A stretch of 12,604 nt of DNA, from contig CAJOCV010000034.1 of assembly GCA_905233785.1 (NCBI GenBank), positions 1-12,604 of the forward strand. The letters run 5' to 3'. Shown one piece after another: positions 1 to 7,098 of the stretch; position 1 is the stretch's first letter; each line of letters begins with the position of its first letter. This DNA is from an uncultured Oscillospiraceae bacterium. Its GTDB lineage: Bacteria; Bacillota; Clostridia; Oscillospirales; Oscillospiraceae. Position numbers and translations under genes: made by a program. Under the pieces are notes generated by a model, which made no database searches, had not been told where the DNA came from, and was given only the letters and a program-made list of their open reading frames with translations.

Positions 1-686
1 GTGAGAAAGATCTCCATCAGCTCCTTGGGGTATCCTCCCTTCTCCGTACCAAGCAGGAACACATCGTCGATCCACCAGGTTGTGAGCGTGGAGAGCAGGT
101 TAGGATCAGAGATATACAAAAACGGGATGTGAAGGTCTTCAAACTGCCTGAGATCGGCATTATCCGTCAGGCAAATGCCCACGATCTCATGGTCGATGGC
201 AGCGCCGCCGTGGCGGATTCTTAATATCACATTTCTGACCTGATCGCTGGAGGTAACCACCAGAACCTGCCGCCTGTCCCTGATATGCGTCAAGCGAAAG
301 TGCTTATACAGCTGGCGACCGAAAAAGCCAAGGTCAAAATAGAACAGCGTCGCAATCAGCAGCTCCAATATATCGGCCTGGATGTCCGCAAGCAATACAA
401 AGAGTCCGCAAAGCAGCCAGATTTCCGCCGAGTAACGCAGCATAACTATAAACTCTTCGTGGAGATCACGCTGCAAAATGCCGTTGTAGTTATCCGAAAA
501 CAGCCCCAGCGCCATCTGACCGCTGAAGAAGATGATCGCCTGTACATGGTAGGAATGGTTTACATAAATCGATCCGCTGTGTCCAGTCACCCAATACATG
601 AACATAAAGCTCAGCTGCATCAGGAAAATATCAATGATAACAAAATCTATATGCCGCAAGGCATTGTCTTCGCCGCGCCGATGCAT
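1..686 (-). CDS. Polyprenyl-phosphate sugar-phosphotransferase (EPS initiating sugar transferase), N-terminal part, cut by window edge
   Basis: The frame is open from an ATG at 686 to the window edge, giving 228 codons with no stop. The start is set by AGGGGAG at 698-692, five bases upstream. The protein opens with a short basic stretch and LRHIDF, followed by about four hydrophobic segments (roughly residues 13-33, 47-63, 84-100 and 103-118). A soluble part then begins with RRQVLVVTSS, like the CoA-binding-type domain of polyisoprenyl-phosphate hexose-1-phosphate transferases. In that family the catalytic bacterial sugar transferase domain lies at the C terminus, which here is outside the window. 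Such enzymes move a sugar phosphate from a UDP-sugar to undecaprenyl phosphate, the first step of Wzx/Wzy-type polysaccharide assembly. The gene starts 42 bases after the permease stop and is probably cotranscribed with it. Family assignment is fairly firm; sugar specificity cannot be read. Confidence 0.82.
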   Translation of the reverse strand, partial: MHRRGEDNALRHIDFVIIDIFLMQLSFMFMYWVTGHSGSIYVNHSYHVQAIIFFSGQMALGLFSDNYNGILQRDLHEEFIVMLRYSAEIWLLCGLFVLLADIQADILELLIATLFYFDLGFFGRQLYKHFRLTHIRDRRQVLVVTSSDQVRNVILRIRHGGAAIDHEIVGICLTDNADLRQFEDLHIPFLYISDPNLLSTLTTWWIDDVFLLGTEKGGYPKELMEIFL

Positions 687-728
687 GTGCACTCCCCTCT
701 CTATCTCTGTTTTGGATACCTGCCGGAA

Positions 729-2123
729 TTAATCAAAATCCAAAATGGTATCAGGCTTCCGACAGGTAATAGCGTAGCCCCAGATCCCGATAAACACCCA
801 AGCCGCAAGGCTGACATACATTTTCACACCCATCACGGATTCCGTAGAAAGGATCGGAAAACTCAGAAAAACGAGCCAGATCGAACAGGCAAGCAGCCCC
901 GCCGCTCCACTCAGCAGATAACGCTTATCATGCCGCTTTCTGGCATTCAGCAGGGCGGAAAGTGAGCAGTAGCCATAGCCGAAGGCGGTGCAAATCGAGG
1001 CGACCATTTCCATTGTATTAAAGGTTGTGGAGATGAGCACCAGCACAAAAGAAGCGACCACCGCAAAATTAATGGCCATCGCAGGGACGCCATTATTGTT
1101 GGTCTTTCCAAGGATCGGGAAGAGGGAGTTGCTGCGCGACATGGTGTAAACCAGACGGCTGACGTTTGCGACACTGCCGTTTACACCGGTCAGGATTGCC
1201 GCCAAAAGAGTAATGAGAGAAATCACAAGGCCGGGAGTCCCGAACAATCTGCGCGCGGACGCTACCACGGCGATGCTATCCAGGCCTTTGCCCATGTTGC
1301 GTACATAGATTGGCCAAGGTTCTGGGGCGCCCAAAAGCGTGATAACGATATTGGCCATATAACCGAATGCTCCGATCCCCACAGCCCAGACCATGATCCT
1401 GCCCAGCTTCTTTTTTGGAAAAGCTGCTTCACGCGAGAGAGCCGGGACGGAATCGAAGCCGACAAAGGCCCAAGGGATCATAATGAAGATCAGCATGAAG
1501 GATTCCAGCGCTTTTCGGCCCGGAAAAAAGGCTGGGCTGAGTTTTTGCCGGATGTCCACGCCGGAGAAAATTGCCATGAAGAAGAGCAGTGTAATTCCGA
1601 TTGCCATGATAAGCGCGAAAATAGTTTGTATCCTGGCACTGATGCGGATCCCCTTGGAGTTAATGTAAGCGGAAGAAGCAAAAGCAATGGCGATTATGAT
1701 GAAATCTACCAGCAGTACGTTCAGTCCAAACAGATGCATATGGAATTCGATGTGTGCATACTCCAGCAGCAATGCGCGAACCATACGTGCCAGCGCTCTC
1801 GCGTTGAGCGGGATAATCAACAAATGCGCAAAGCAGATCCCCCAGGAGGCCGCAAAGGCATGACCGCGCCCCATGGTGTTTTGCAGGAGATAGAAAATTC
1901 CCCCGGTACCAGGGCATAACGAAGTAATGTAATGGTAGTTCATGGCGATAAGCGCGATGAACACCGCCCCTACTCCGAACGCGAGCAGCGAACCTATTAC
2001 GCCACCCTGCGGCAGAAACACGGTCGCCGTCATAACGAAGCCGCCCCAACCCAGCAGACATCCGTAGGAATAGGACCAGGCCTGCAGCGGTGTCAACACC
2101 TTGTGAAACTTGAAGTCTTCCAT
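729..2123 (-). CDS. APC-superfamily amino acid/polyamine-type permease
   Basis: A 464-residue integral membrane protein with about 12 hydrophobic segments, the usual size for amino acid-polyamine-organocation (APC) transporters. A glycine-rich first segment (SYGCLLGWGGF, about residues 19-29) corresponds to the substrate-binding unwound helix of the family. GFDSVPALSREA (about 222-233) matches the conserved GFD...E loop after the sixth helix. The start is supported by AGGAGG eight bases upstream (2137-2132). The gene lies 54 bases after the diguanylate cyclase stop and 42 bases before the sugar transferase start, so it probably belongs to the same transcript. Substrate is unknown; amino acids or related amines are typical. 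A permease is not a normal part of EPS assembly, so its position next to a sensor-type cyclase may mean that it supplies or competes for the signal ligand, which is inference. Confidence 0.85.
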   Translation of the reverse strand: MEDFKFHKVLTPLQAWSYSYGCLLGWGGFVMTATVFLPQGGVIGSLLAFGVGAVFIALIAMNYHYITSLCPGTGGIFYLLQNTMGRGHAFAASWGICFAHLLIIPLNARALARMVRALLLEYAHIEFHMHLFGLNVLLVDFIIIAIAFASSAYINSKGIRISARIQTIFALIMAIGITLLFFMAIFSGVDIRQKLSPAFFPGRKALESFMLIFIMIPWAFVGFDSVPALSREAAFPKKKLGRIMVWAVGIGAFGYMANIVITLLGAPEPWPIYVRNMGKGLDSIAVVASARRLFGTPGLVISLITLLAAILTGVNGSVANVSRLVYTMSRSNSLFPILGKTNNNGVPAMAINFAVVASFVLVLISTTFNTMEMVASICTAFGYGYCSLSALLNARKRHDKRYLLSGAAGLLACSIWLVFLSFPILSTESVMGVKMYVSLAAWVFIGIWGYAITCRKPDTILDFD

Positions 2124-2131
2124 GTGCGTTT

Positions 2132-2137
2132 CCTCCT
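2132..2137 (-). promoter_or_regulatory. Ribosome binding site of the permease
   Basis: AGGAGG on the minus strand, eight bases before the ATG at 2123. It is a full match to the anti-Shine-Dalgarno core and fixes the start. Confidence 0.8.
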
Positions 2138-2177
2138 ATTCTGTCTATTTGCGAAAGCGTAGTGAAAAACCGAAAAT

Positions 2178-3833
2178 TCAGTATCGTTTGTTATACATCT
2201 GAGTCGCTATCGTTCCGCTTGCGGCGCAGCGTTTTCTCGTCCTTTTATTTATGTACATCAGATCGTCCGCGCGGCGAACGACGTCGCTAACGGAAATGTC
2301 CTTCTCCGAAGAATAGACAGCCATTCCTCTGGCAACATCCAGTTGATCCCAGCGATAGTGGTTTTTTTCACGGGTCTCGGCGCATCTTACGTCAAACTCG
2401 ACCAACAACTCCTCGCGATGCTCATAGTCGCTGCGCTGCAGGATGGTGACAAACTCATCGCCGCCGATGCGAAATACCGGGCTGTGACGAAACACATCGC
2501 AAATCAGTGCACAGGACGAGCGCAGATAGAGATCGCCCTTATCGTGTCCCTCCTGATCGTTGATCGTTTTGAGACCGTTGCAGTCGAACACAACAATGGC
2601 AAATTTGTCCGACGACTCCAACTCCTCCGTCAGTTCGTTCTGCAGCTTATGTAAGTACAGGTTGAATGCGCCTTTGTTGTGCACAGAAGTCAGCGCGTCG
2701 GAGTAGGCAAGGTTATTGAGATCGGTAATGTATGTTTTGAGATGTGCAATCAACTGATTGAACGCCCGTGTTAAAACGGCAACCTCATCATTCCCCTTGC
2801 AGTCCATTTGCAACTCGTAGTTGCCGGCATTGACTTCCTCGGCCATCATGGTGAGCTGATGCAGCGGCTTGGTAATCCGTTCTGTAAACTGCAGGGTTAT
2901 GATGATAAAGACGCCCAGAAGAGCCAGGGATACAATGAAGATTTGTCTGACCCAACCATGCCAGCCTGCGTGTATCTCCGAAACCGGTACGGTAACATTC
3001 AGAATCATCCCGTTGTTCAGCGGCATGCACCGCGCCTGCATCTCTACGCCCCGGACTTTGTAGCGCACCACGCCGGAGGAGCTTAAGGTGCCAGGCCCTT
3101 TGGGCTTCGGTTCCATCGTCGTCACATCCATGTGCGGGTGATAGATGATGTTGTTTTCCTCGTCTGTTAAGAAGGCGTAGCCGCTTTGATAGAGGCGGAT
3201 ACTGTCAACCTGCTGGGCGAGCGTGGCGTAGTCGATCTCAATTCCTATCACGCCGATGAATTCGTTGTTGCGATAAATCGGCGTATTATAGGAGATCACG
3301 CGCACATTGAGGTTCTCTGTGATGTAGGGCGGGAGCCAAATTGATGAGCCTGTGACTTTGGGAACCGTAAACCACACAAGTTGAGAGGTATTATCCGTGT
3401 CATAGAGGGAGATGTCTGTTACCTCATGCTCCTGAAAGCCGTCCTTCTCCGAATCTACGAACCAGAACCCCTTGGCGGTATCGGATACGGCGGGGTCAAT
3501 GCGGTAGTAATAGGTCAAAACTCCGCTTGTTTTCTCGGTCAGCCGGGTGAAGATGCCCTTGACATGCTCCAGATGCTCCTCAAGCGATCTGTCCGGCATC
3601 GTCTCCAAATCAGACTCAACATAAGCGGAAACAATCTCGACCGACTGTTCCACGCTGATGAAGTAAGAATCCAACTTCTTCTCCCCAGCCTCGCACTGCA
3701 GTTGGAGCATCTGTTCGGAATCGCTGTTGCCAATGTTTTGGATTGCGATCTCGCCCAGCGTTGTCGCGACGGTCATCGCGATCACAAGGATGGACACCAT
3801 CAGGAAGGTTGTTTTAGTTCTTATTGATTTCAT
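2178..3833 (-). CDS. Membrane diguanylate cyclase: dCache sensor, HAMP, GGDEF
   Basis: A 551-residue protein with a first membrane helix at about 9-29, an extracytoplasmic double-Cache-like sensor at about 35-290, a second helix at about 295-315, a HAMP linker at about 317-370 and a GGDEF domain at about 371-535. The domain shows the expected sites: LTSVHNKGAF at its start (LTS where LTG is usual), FDCNGLKTIND with metal-binding Asp417, GH..GD at 429-434, and GGDEF intact at 457-461. It should therefore make c-di-GMP from two GTP. The inhibitory RxxD position (448-451) reads FRHS, so classical product inhibition through the I-site is not expected. In the sensor, W154/F155 and Y170 fit the amino-acid-type dCache pattern, but the expected Arg is Leu152 and the expected Asp is Glu199, so the ligand is open. 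The ribosome site is weak and distant (AAGAAGG, 12 or more bases from ATG). It follows the EAL gene by 47 bases. Confidence 0.9.
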   Translation of the reverse strand: MKSIRTKTTFLMVSILVIAMTVATTLGEIAIQNIGNSDSEQMLQLQCEAGEKKLDSYFISVEQSVEIVSAYVESDLETMPDRSLEEHLEHVKGIFTRLTEKTSGVLTYYYRIDPAVSDTAKGFWFVDSEKDGFQEHEVTDISLYDTDNTSQLVWFTVPKVTGSSIWLPPYITENLNVRVISYNTPIYRNNEFIGVIGIEIDYATLAQQVDSIRLYQSGYAFLTDEENNIIYHPHMDVTTMEPKPKGPGTLSSSGVVRYKVRGVEMQARCMPLNNGMILNVTVPVSEIHAGWHGWVRQIFIVSLALLGVFIIITLQFTERITKPLHQLTMMAEEVNAGNYELQMDCKGNDEVAVLTRAFNQLIAHLKTYITDLNNLAYSDALTSVHNKGAFNLYLHKLQNELTEELESSDKFAIVVFDCNGLKTINDQEGHDKGDLYLRSSCALICDVFRHSPVFRIGGDEFVTILQRSDYEHREELLVEFDVRCAETREKNHYRWDQLDVARGMAVYSSEKDISVSDVVRRADDLMYINKRTRKRCAASGTIATQMYNKRY

Positions 3834-3880
3834 AACGAAAAACGCCCTTCTTCGATCATCTGGAACAGACTTTTCGTTCT

Positions 3881-6856
3881 TCAGCCCGGTTCGCGTACGT
3901 CAGAGACCAGCAGTAGATAGAAGCCGGAATCGGGATCGACCGCATAGTAACTGAAATGCTTCAGGAAGGTCTCCCCTTCTGCGGCGCAGGTCAGCTCAAA
4001 TACATAGGAGTTGCTCTTCTCCAGCCTTCGGGAAACCGTGCTCAGGCAGAGTGTCTCCTCGATGGCCTTCCGGCTGTGTGCATTCTCTGAGGCGAGGGGC
4101 ATGACGCATTTCCGCAGAAAATCTGCGTACAATCCCTCTTTACTCTTTGGGAGAAAGGCTGAAGAGCGCCCGGCCTGCGAATTATCCAGCACCAGACTGT
4201 AATGCCCGCCGATGATAAAGAAGATCAGCTCAAATTGCTGAGCAAGGATCTTCTCCTTCAAAACATTGAGAACCGGCTCCAGCTTGGACTCCGTTTCGGT
4301 TAGAAAGAGAATCTTATCGCCATGCACAGGTTCCGTTGATATGTTTGCGGAGAAGCGGACGATGCATTGCTTACCCGAGGCACGCCTGCAAAAGCCGGTG
4401 AAGACCGCGCTCGTATCCCCCTGTTCATAGCGCAGCAATAGCGCCTCACGGGAGAAGCGCTCTGTAAAACGATCGCGATCCTCTTCCGAGCTGAAGGACG
4501 CTGCTCTTTCCTCAAGGCAGCTCTGAATCGAAGAACCGATATAGTCTGTCTCATAGAGATCGGAACCGCGAACCTCGCCGACAACGCCGACGCTCAGATT
4601 TGCGCGGATTACTGCAAGGCTGCTGTCCGACATGGCCTCATGCCGCGACAGTATGTTCTCATAGAGATGCAGATGCTGCTGTGTTTCCTCCTGAATACGT
4701 CGTTTATCTGTAATATCGCTGACAAAAACATAGGAAACCAGACCATAGCCCGGCGCCTCCGCATCATGAAAGTACGCGATCAGCCAGCGGAGACTGCCGT
4801 CCTTGCAGAGAATGCGGTACTCCACATAGTCAAGCTGATCCCTTTCCTGCTGCTCAAGGATGGCGCGCTGCACGGAATCAAGATCGTCCGGGTGAATCAA
4901 GCCGCGAAGGCTGTCTCCCTTCAGCGCAAAAAGCTCCTCGCTTGAAGAGCAGCCGTAGAGCTGCACAAGCTCCTGGTTTACAAAAAGAAGCTTCTGACTC
5001 TGGTCTGCCCGGTAGATAAAGAAGCCGCCGGGGATCTGCTCAGTTACCCATTGCAGCATGGGCAAAAAGCTCTCATGCGGCACCGGCGGCAGCGGATGCC
5101 GCATGCGCTGCAAGTCGTTTGGATCGTTCCGCGGGGGCTGAATCTCCGAGTCCGGCTGGGCTTTTCTTTGCTCGATACAGTCGAGCAGGAAGTCCTCAAA
5201 CTTTTCCGCAGGAATCGGCTTGGAGAAATAGTAGCCCTGCACCTGCTGACAGCCGATGGTCTTGAGGGCGAGAAGCTGTTCCCGTGTTTCCACACCTTCG
5301 GCGATGATGGGGACGTTGAGGTACTCCGCGATCTCAATAATGACCTCGATCAAGCGCATATCGCGCCCAATACGGAAGGCATCCTGAATGAACTTCATAT
5401 CCAGCTTCAGCGCGTCAACCGGCAGGCTGGAGATCATGTTCAGCGAGGAATAGCCGGAGCCAAAATCGTCCATCTCGATTTGGAAGCCCTGCTCCCGCAG
5501 CAGATTGACCGTACTGATGATTTGAGAAGAATTCTGGGTGTAGACCGATTCCGTAATCTCAATCTGCAGCTCCCCGGCGTTGAGCTGAAAGTCTGACAAA
5601 ATACCGCGGAAAGTATCCATAATATCCGGATTGCAGACGTCAACACGAGAGACATTGACGGAAATGGGAACGGTGAAGCCGAAGCGTTCCTTCCAATTTT
5701 GAATCTGCTTGGCGACCTCCCGCCATACATACCGGTCAAGTTCTTGAATCAGTCCGTTAGCCTCAAAAATCGGAACATAAATGCTGGGGCTGATTAGCCC
5801 AAGGCGCGGATGCTGCCAGCGAACCAACGCTTCTGCGCCGACAAGCCGCGGGACATCGGGACGAATATCAAATTTCGGCTGATAATAGGCGAGAAACTGC
5901 CTGTCCCGGATTGCGTCATAAAACTCGTCTGCCAGTTGAGAGTCAAAGAGCTCCTTTTCGTGTAGCGAGCTGTCGTAGTAACCGACCGAGTGCATCAGTG
6001 TCCCACGCATCATATTGGCAGCGCTTTGGGCGCGGTCAAAGCGCCGCTCGATCTCCAGTGCCTTATCAACCTTCTCATACACGCCCATTCGCATAAAGAC
6101 GGGGAAATTGATCCCTTCGCCCTCCGGTAAGGCAGCCGAGAGCCATTCCAGGGTTTCCTGATGTGTTGTGCTGTGGGGGCAATAAAGCAGAAAGGTGTCG
6201 GAATCCCGGCGACAGACAATGCCGTGCTTGTGCTTGGCAAGCTCGAGAAGCTTGACCGAAATACGGCGCAGCAGACTGTCCGCTTTTTCTTTTCCGTATC
6301 GCTCGTTTATGAGATGGAAGCGCTGCACATCGATGACAACCGCATCCATTTGCTGCGATGCATGGGCGGCGTCGTGCTCCGCAACCTTGTGATAAAAATG
6401 ATCGCGGTTATATAAGCCCGTAAGCGGATCGAAAGCCGAGAAGCCGATCAGCTTTCGCTCCTCCGTCAAGGAAATGCAGCGCCGGATGCGTGCAAGAACA
6501 ACGGGGGCGGGAGGCAGCGGCCTTCGTAAAAAGTCAATCGCACCAGCCTCCAGACTTTCGCACTCCAACTCCGGATCGGAGGAAATCAGAATGGTCGGAA
6601 TGCGAAACAAATAGGGCTCCTCCCGCAGCTTATGCTGAAGAGCGCGGATCCTCTCGGGTGGTTCCTCCAAAGCCAAAAGCACAAGCGCCAGCTTCTCTCG
6701 ATTGGAATACATGAGCGACAGCAGTTCTTCCCTGCTGTTGGCGAAGACCAGCGTATAATAAGCTTCCAGTATCTCCGTAAGCTTCTGGCGGCTGTCCGAG
6801 TTGTCATCCGCAATCAGAACGGTAATTTTTTCGGCGAAATTGTTTTCTTGCTTCAT
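3881..6856 (-). CDS. c-di-GMP phosphodiesterase: pseudo-receiver, degenerate GGDEF, intact EAL, three PAS-like domains
   Basis: A 991-residue soluble protein starting at the ATG at 6856; a longer frame runs to 6949 but lacks a ribosome site. Receiver-like domain, about 10-130: acidic pair ADD is present, but Ala62 replaces the phosphoacceptor Asp and Arg112 replaces the conserved Lys, so phosphorelay is unlikely. GGDEF-like domain, about 140-290: LTGLYN is kept but the signature reads DSDTF (218-222), so cyclase activity is not expected. EAL domain, about 310-560: E342-A-L, N401, E433, E436, D463-D464, K484, E520 and Q540 are all present, which predicts hydrolysis of c-di-GMP to pGpG. A PAS domain (about 601-720, with YRILCKDGSLRWL) and two weaker PAS-like units (about 743-857 and 865-988) end the protein. 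It precedes the diguanylate cyclase by 47 bases, so the pair probably works antagonistically. Confidence 0.9.
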   Translation of the reverse strand: MKQENNFAEKITVLIADDNSDSRQKLTEILEAYYTLVFANSREELLSLMYSNREKLALVLLALEEPPERIRALQHKLREEPYLFRIPTILISSDPELECESLEAGAIDFLRRPLPPAPVVLARIRRCISLTEERKLIGFSAFDPLTGLYNRDHFYHKVAEHDAAHASQQMDAVVIDVQRFHLINERYGKEKADSLLRRISVKLLELAKHKHGIVCRRDSDTFLLYCPHSTTHQETLEWLSAALPEGEGINFPVFMRMGVYEKVDKALEIERRFDRAQSAANMMRGTLMHSVGYYDSSLHEKELFDSQLADEFYDAIRDRQFLAYYQPKFDIRPDVPRLVGAEALVRWQHPRLGLISPSIYVPIFEANGLIQELDRYVWREVAKQIQNWKERFGFTVPISVNVSRVDVCNPDIMDTFRGILSDFQLNAGELQIEITESVYTQNSSQIISTVNLLREQGFQIEMDDFGSGYSSLNMISSLPVDALKLDMKFIQDAFRIGRDMRLIEVIIEIAEYLNVPIIAEGVETREQLLALKTIGCQQVQGYYFSKPIPAEKFEDFLLDCIEQRKAQPDSEIQPPRNDPNDLQRMRHPLPPVPHESFLPMLQWVTEQIPGGFFIYRADQSQKLLFVNQELVQLYGCSSSEELFALKGDSLRGLIHPDDLDSVQRAILEQQERDQLDYVEYRILCKDGSLRWLIAYFHDAEAPGYGLVSYVFVSDITDKRRIQEETQQHLHLYENILSRHEAMSDSSLAVIRANLSVGVVGEVRGSDLYETDYIGSSIQSCLEERAASFSSEEDRDRFTERFSREALLLRYEQGDTSAVFTGFCRRASGKQCIVRFSANISTEPVHGDKILFLTETESKLEPVLNVLKEKILAQQFELIFFIIGGHYSLVLDNSQAGRSSAFLPKSKEGLYADFLRKCVMPLASENAHSRKAIEETLCLSTVSRRLEKSNSYVFELTCAAEGETFLKHFSYYAVDPDSGFYLLLVSDVREPG

Positions 6857-6860
6857 AATG

Positions 6861-6866
6861 CTCCTC
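6861..6866 (-). promoter_or_regulatory. Ribosome binding site that decides the start of the EAL gene
   Basis: GAGGAG on the minus strand, four bases before ATG 6856. The possible in-frame ATG at 6868 overlaps this motif, and the one at 6949 lies inside the structured element, so 6856 is preferred. The receiver fold then begins about ten residues in, as is normal. Confidence 0.7.
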
Positions 6867-6939
6867 ATATGTACGCAGGCACTGAAAGCGAAATCAATCA
6901 GGCTTGCTCCTGCTCGAGGTTCCCGCTCAGGCTTTTTTG

Positions 6940-6993
6940 AAATTTCCAAGGGATCGCCGATGAAATCGGCGAGAGCAGATTCCCTGAAAATTT
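6940..6993 (-). other. Extended stem-loop in the leader of the EAL gene
   Basis: AAATTT (6940-6945) pairs with AAATTT (6988-6993), AGGGA (6949-6953) with TCCCT (6981-6985), and TCGCCGAT (6954-6961) with ATCGGCGA (6965-6972) across a three-base loop. An eight-base bulge (6973-6980) sits on one side. No T-run follows on the minus strand, so it does not look like an intrinsic terminator. It lies about 84 bases before the EAL start codon. Confidence 0.55.
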
Positions 6994-7011
6994 GCGTTCT
7001 GCTGAAGGCTG

Positions 7012-7047
7012 TTTTTCTCAGAAATACGATGTGTATCGTGAGAAAAA
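7012..7047. other. Nested hairpin in the structured element
   Basis: TTTTTCTC (7012-7019) pairs with GAGAAAAA (7040-7047), and inside it ACGAT pairs with ATCGT across GTGT, with a six-base bulge on the left arm. The matching position of the other element (10864-10901) also holds a nested hairpin with an AATAC/GTAT inner stem, although the outer arms are reversed in A/T sense. Confidence 0.55.
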
Positions 7048-7098
7048 GTGACGAAATCAGGGCGCAGTTTTTTCCGGGAGCCGCCGCAGGCGATTTGA

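Larger units (their letters stand above)
6940..7090. repeat. Structured intergenic element sharing a core with the MITE-like element at 10802-10949
   Basis: This makes up most of the 242-base gap between flippase and EAL gene. On the plus strand it carries, in order, CGGCGAGAG (6967-6975), TGAAGG (7003-7008), ten bases, CAG, one base, AATAC (7023-7027), five bases, GTAT (7033-7036), 25 bases, GCGCAG (7062-7067) and CCGGG (7074-7078). The element at 10802-10949 has the same blocks in the same order, with spacing identical or off by one from TGAAGG to GCGCAG. The terminal inverted repeats of that element are not seen here. The end of the core lies about 20 bases beyond the flippase stop. It could be a diverged or differently ended relative of the mobile element, or an RNA-level 3' or 5' untranslated structure. 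The outer limits are approximate. Confidence 0.5.

Noticed and set aside
285..965. A 226-codon plus-strand open frame
   Set aside because: It runs opposite to the sugar transferase and permease, whose proteins show clear family motifs. Its translation is rich in Arg/Gln/His without recognisable motifs.
6870..6905. A promoter TTGATT-N18-TACATA before the EAL gene
   Set aside because: The -10 matches only three of six positions, and the start point would fall on the ribosome site. No convincing promoter is seen in this gap.
6857..6949. N-terminal extension of the EAL protein by 31 residues
   Set aside because: The added residues cross the leader stem-loop and have no ribosome site, while GAGGAG sits just before ATG 6856.
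7012..7047. Intrinsic terminator after the flippase
   Set aside because: The stem is AT-rich with a six-base bulge, and no T-run follows it on the minus strand.
6857..7098. A c-di-GMP-I or c-di-GMP-II riboswitch
   Set aside because: The position before a c-di-GMP gene is suggestive, but the GEMM core bases and tetraloop/receptor pattern, or the type II pseudoknot sequence, were not found by eye.
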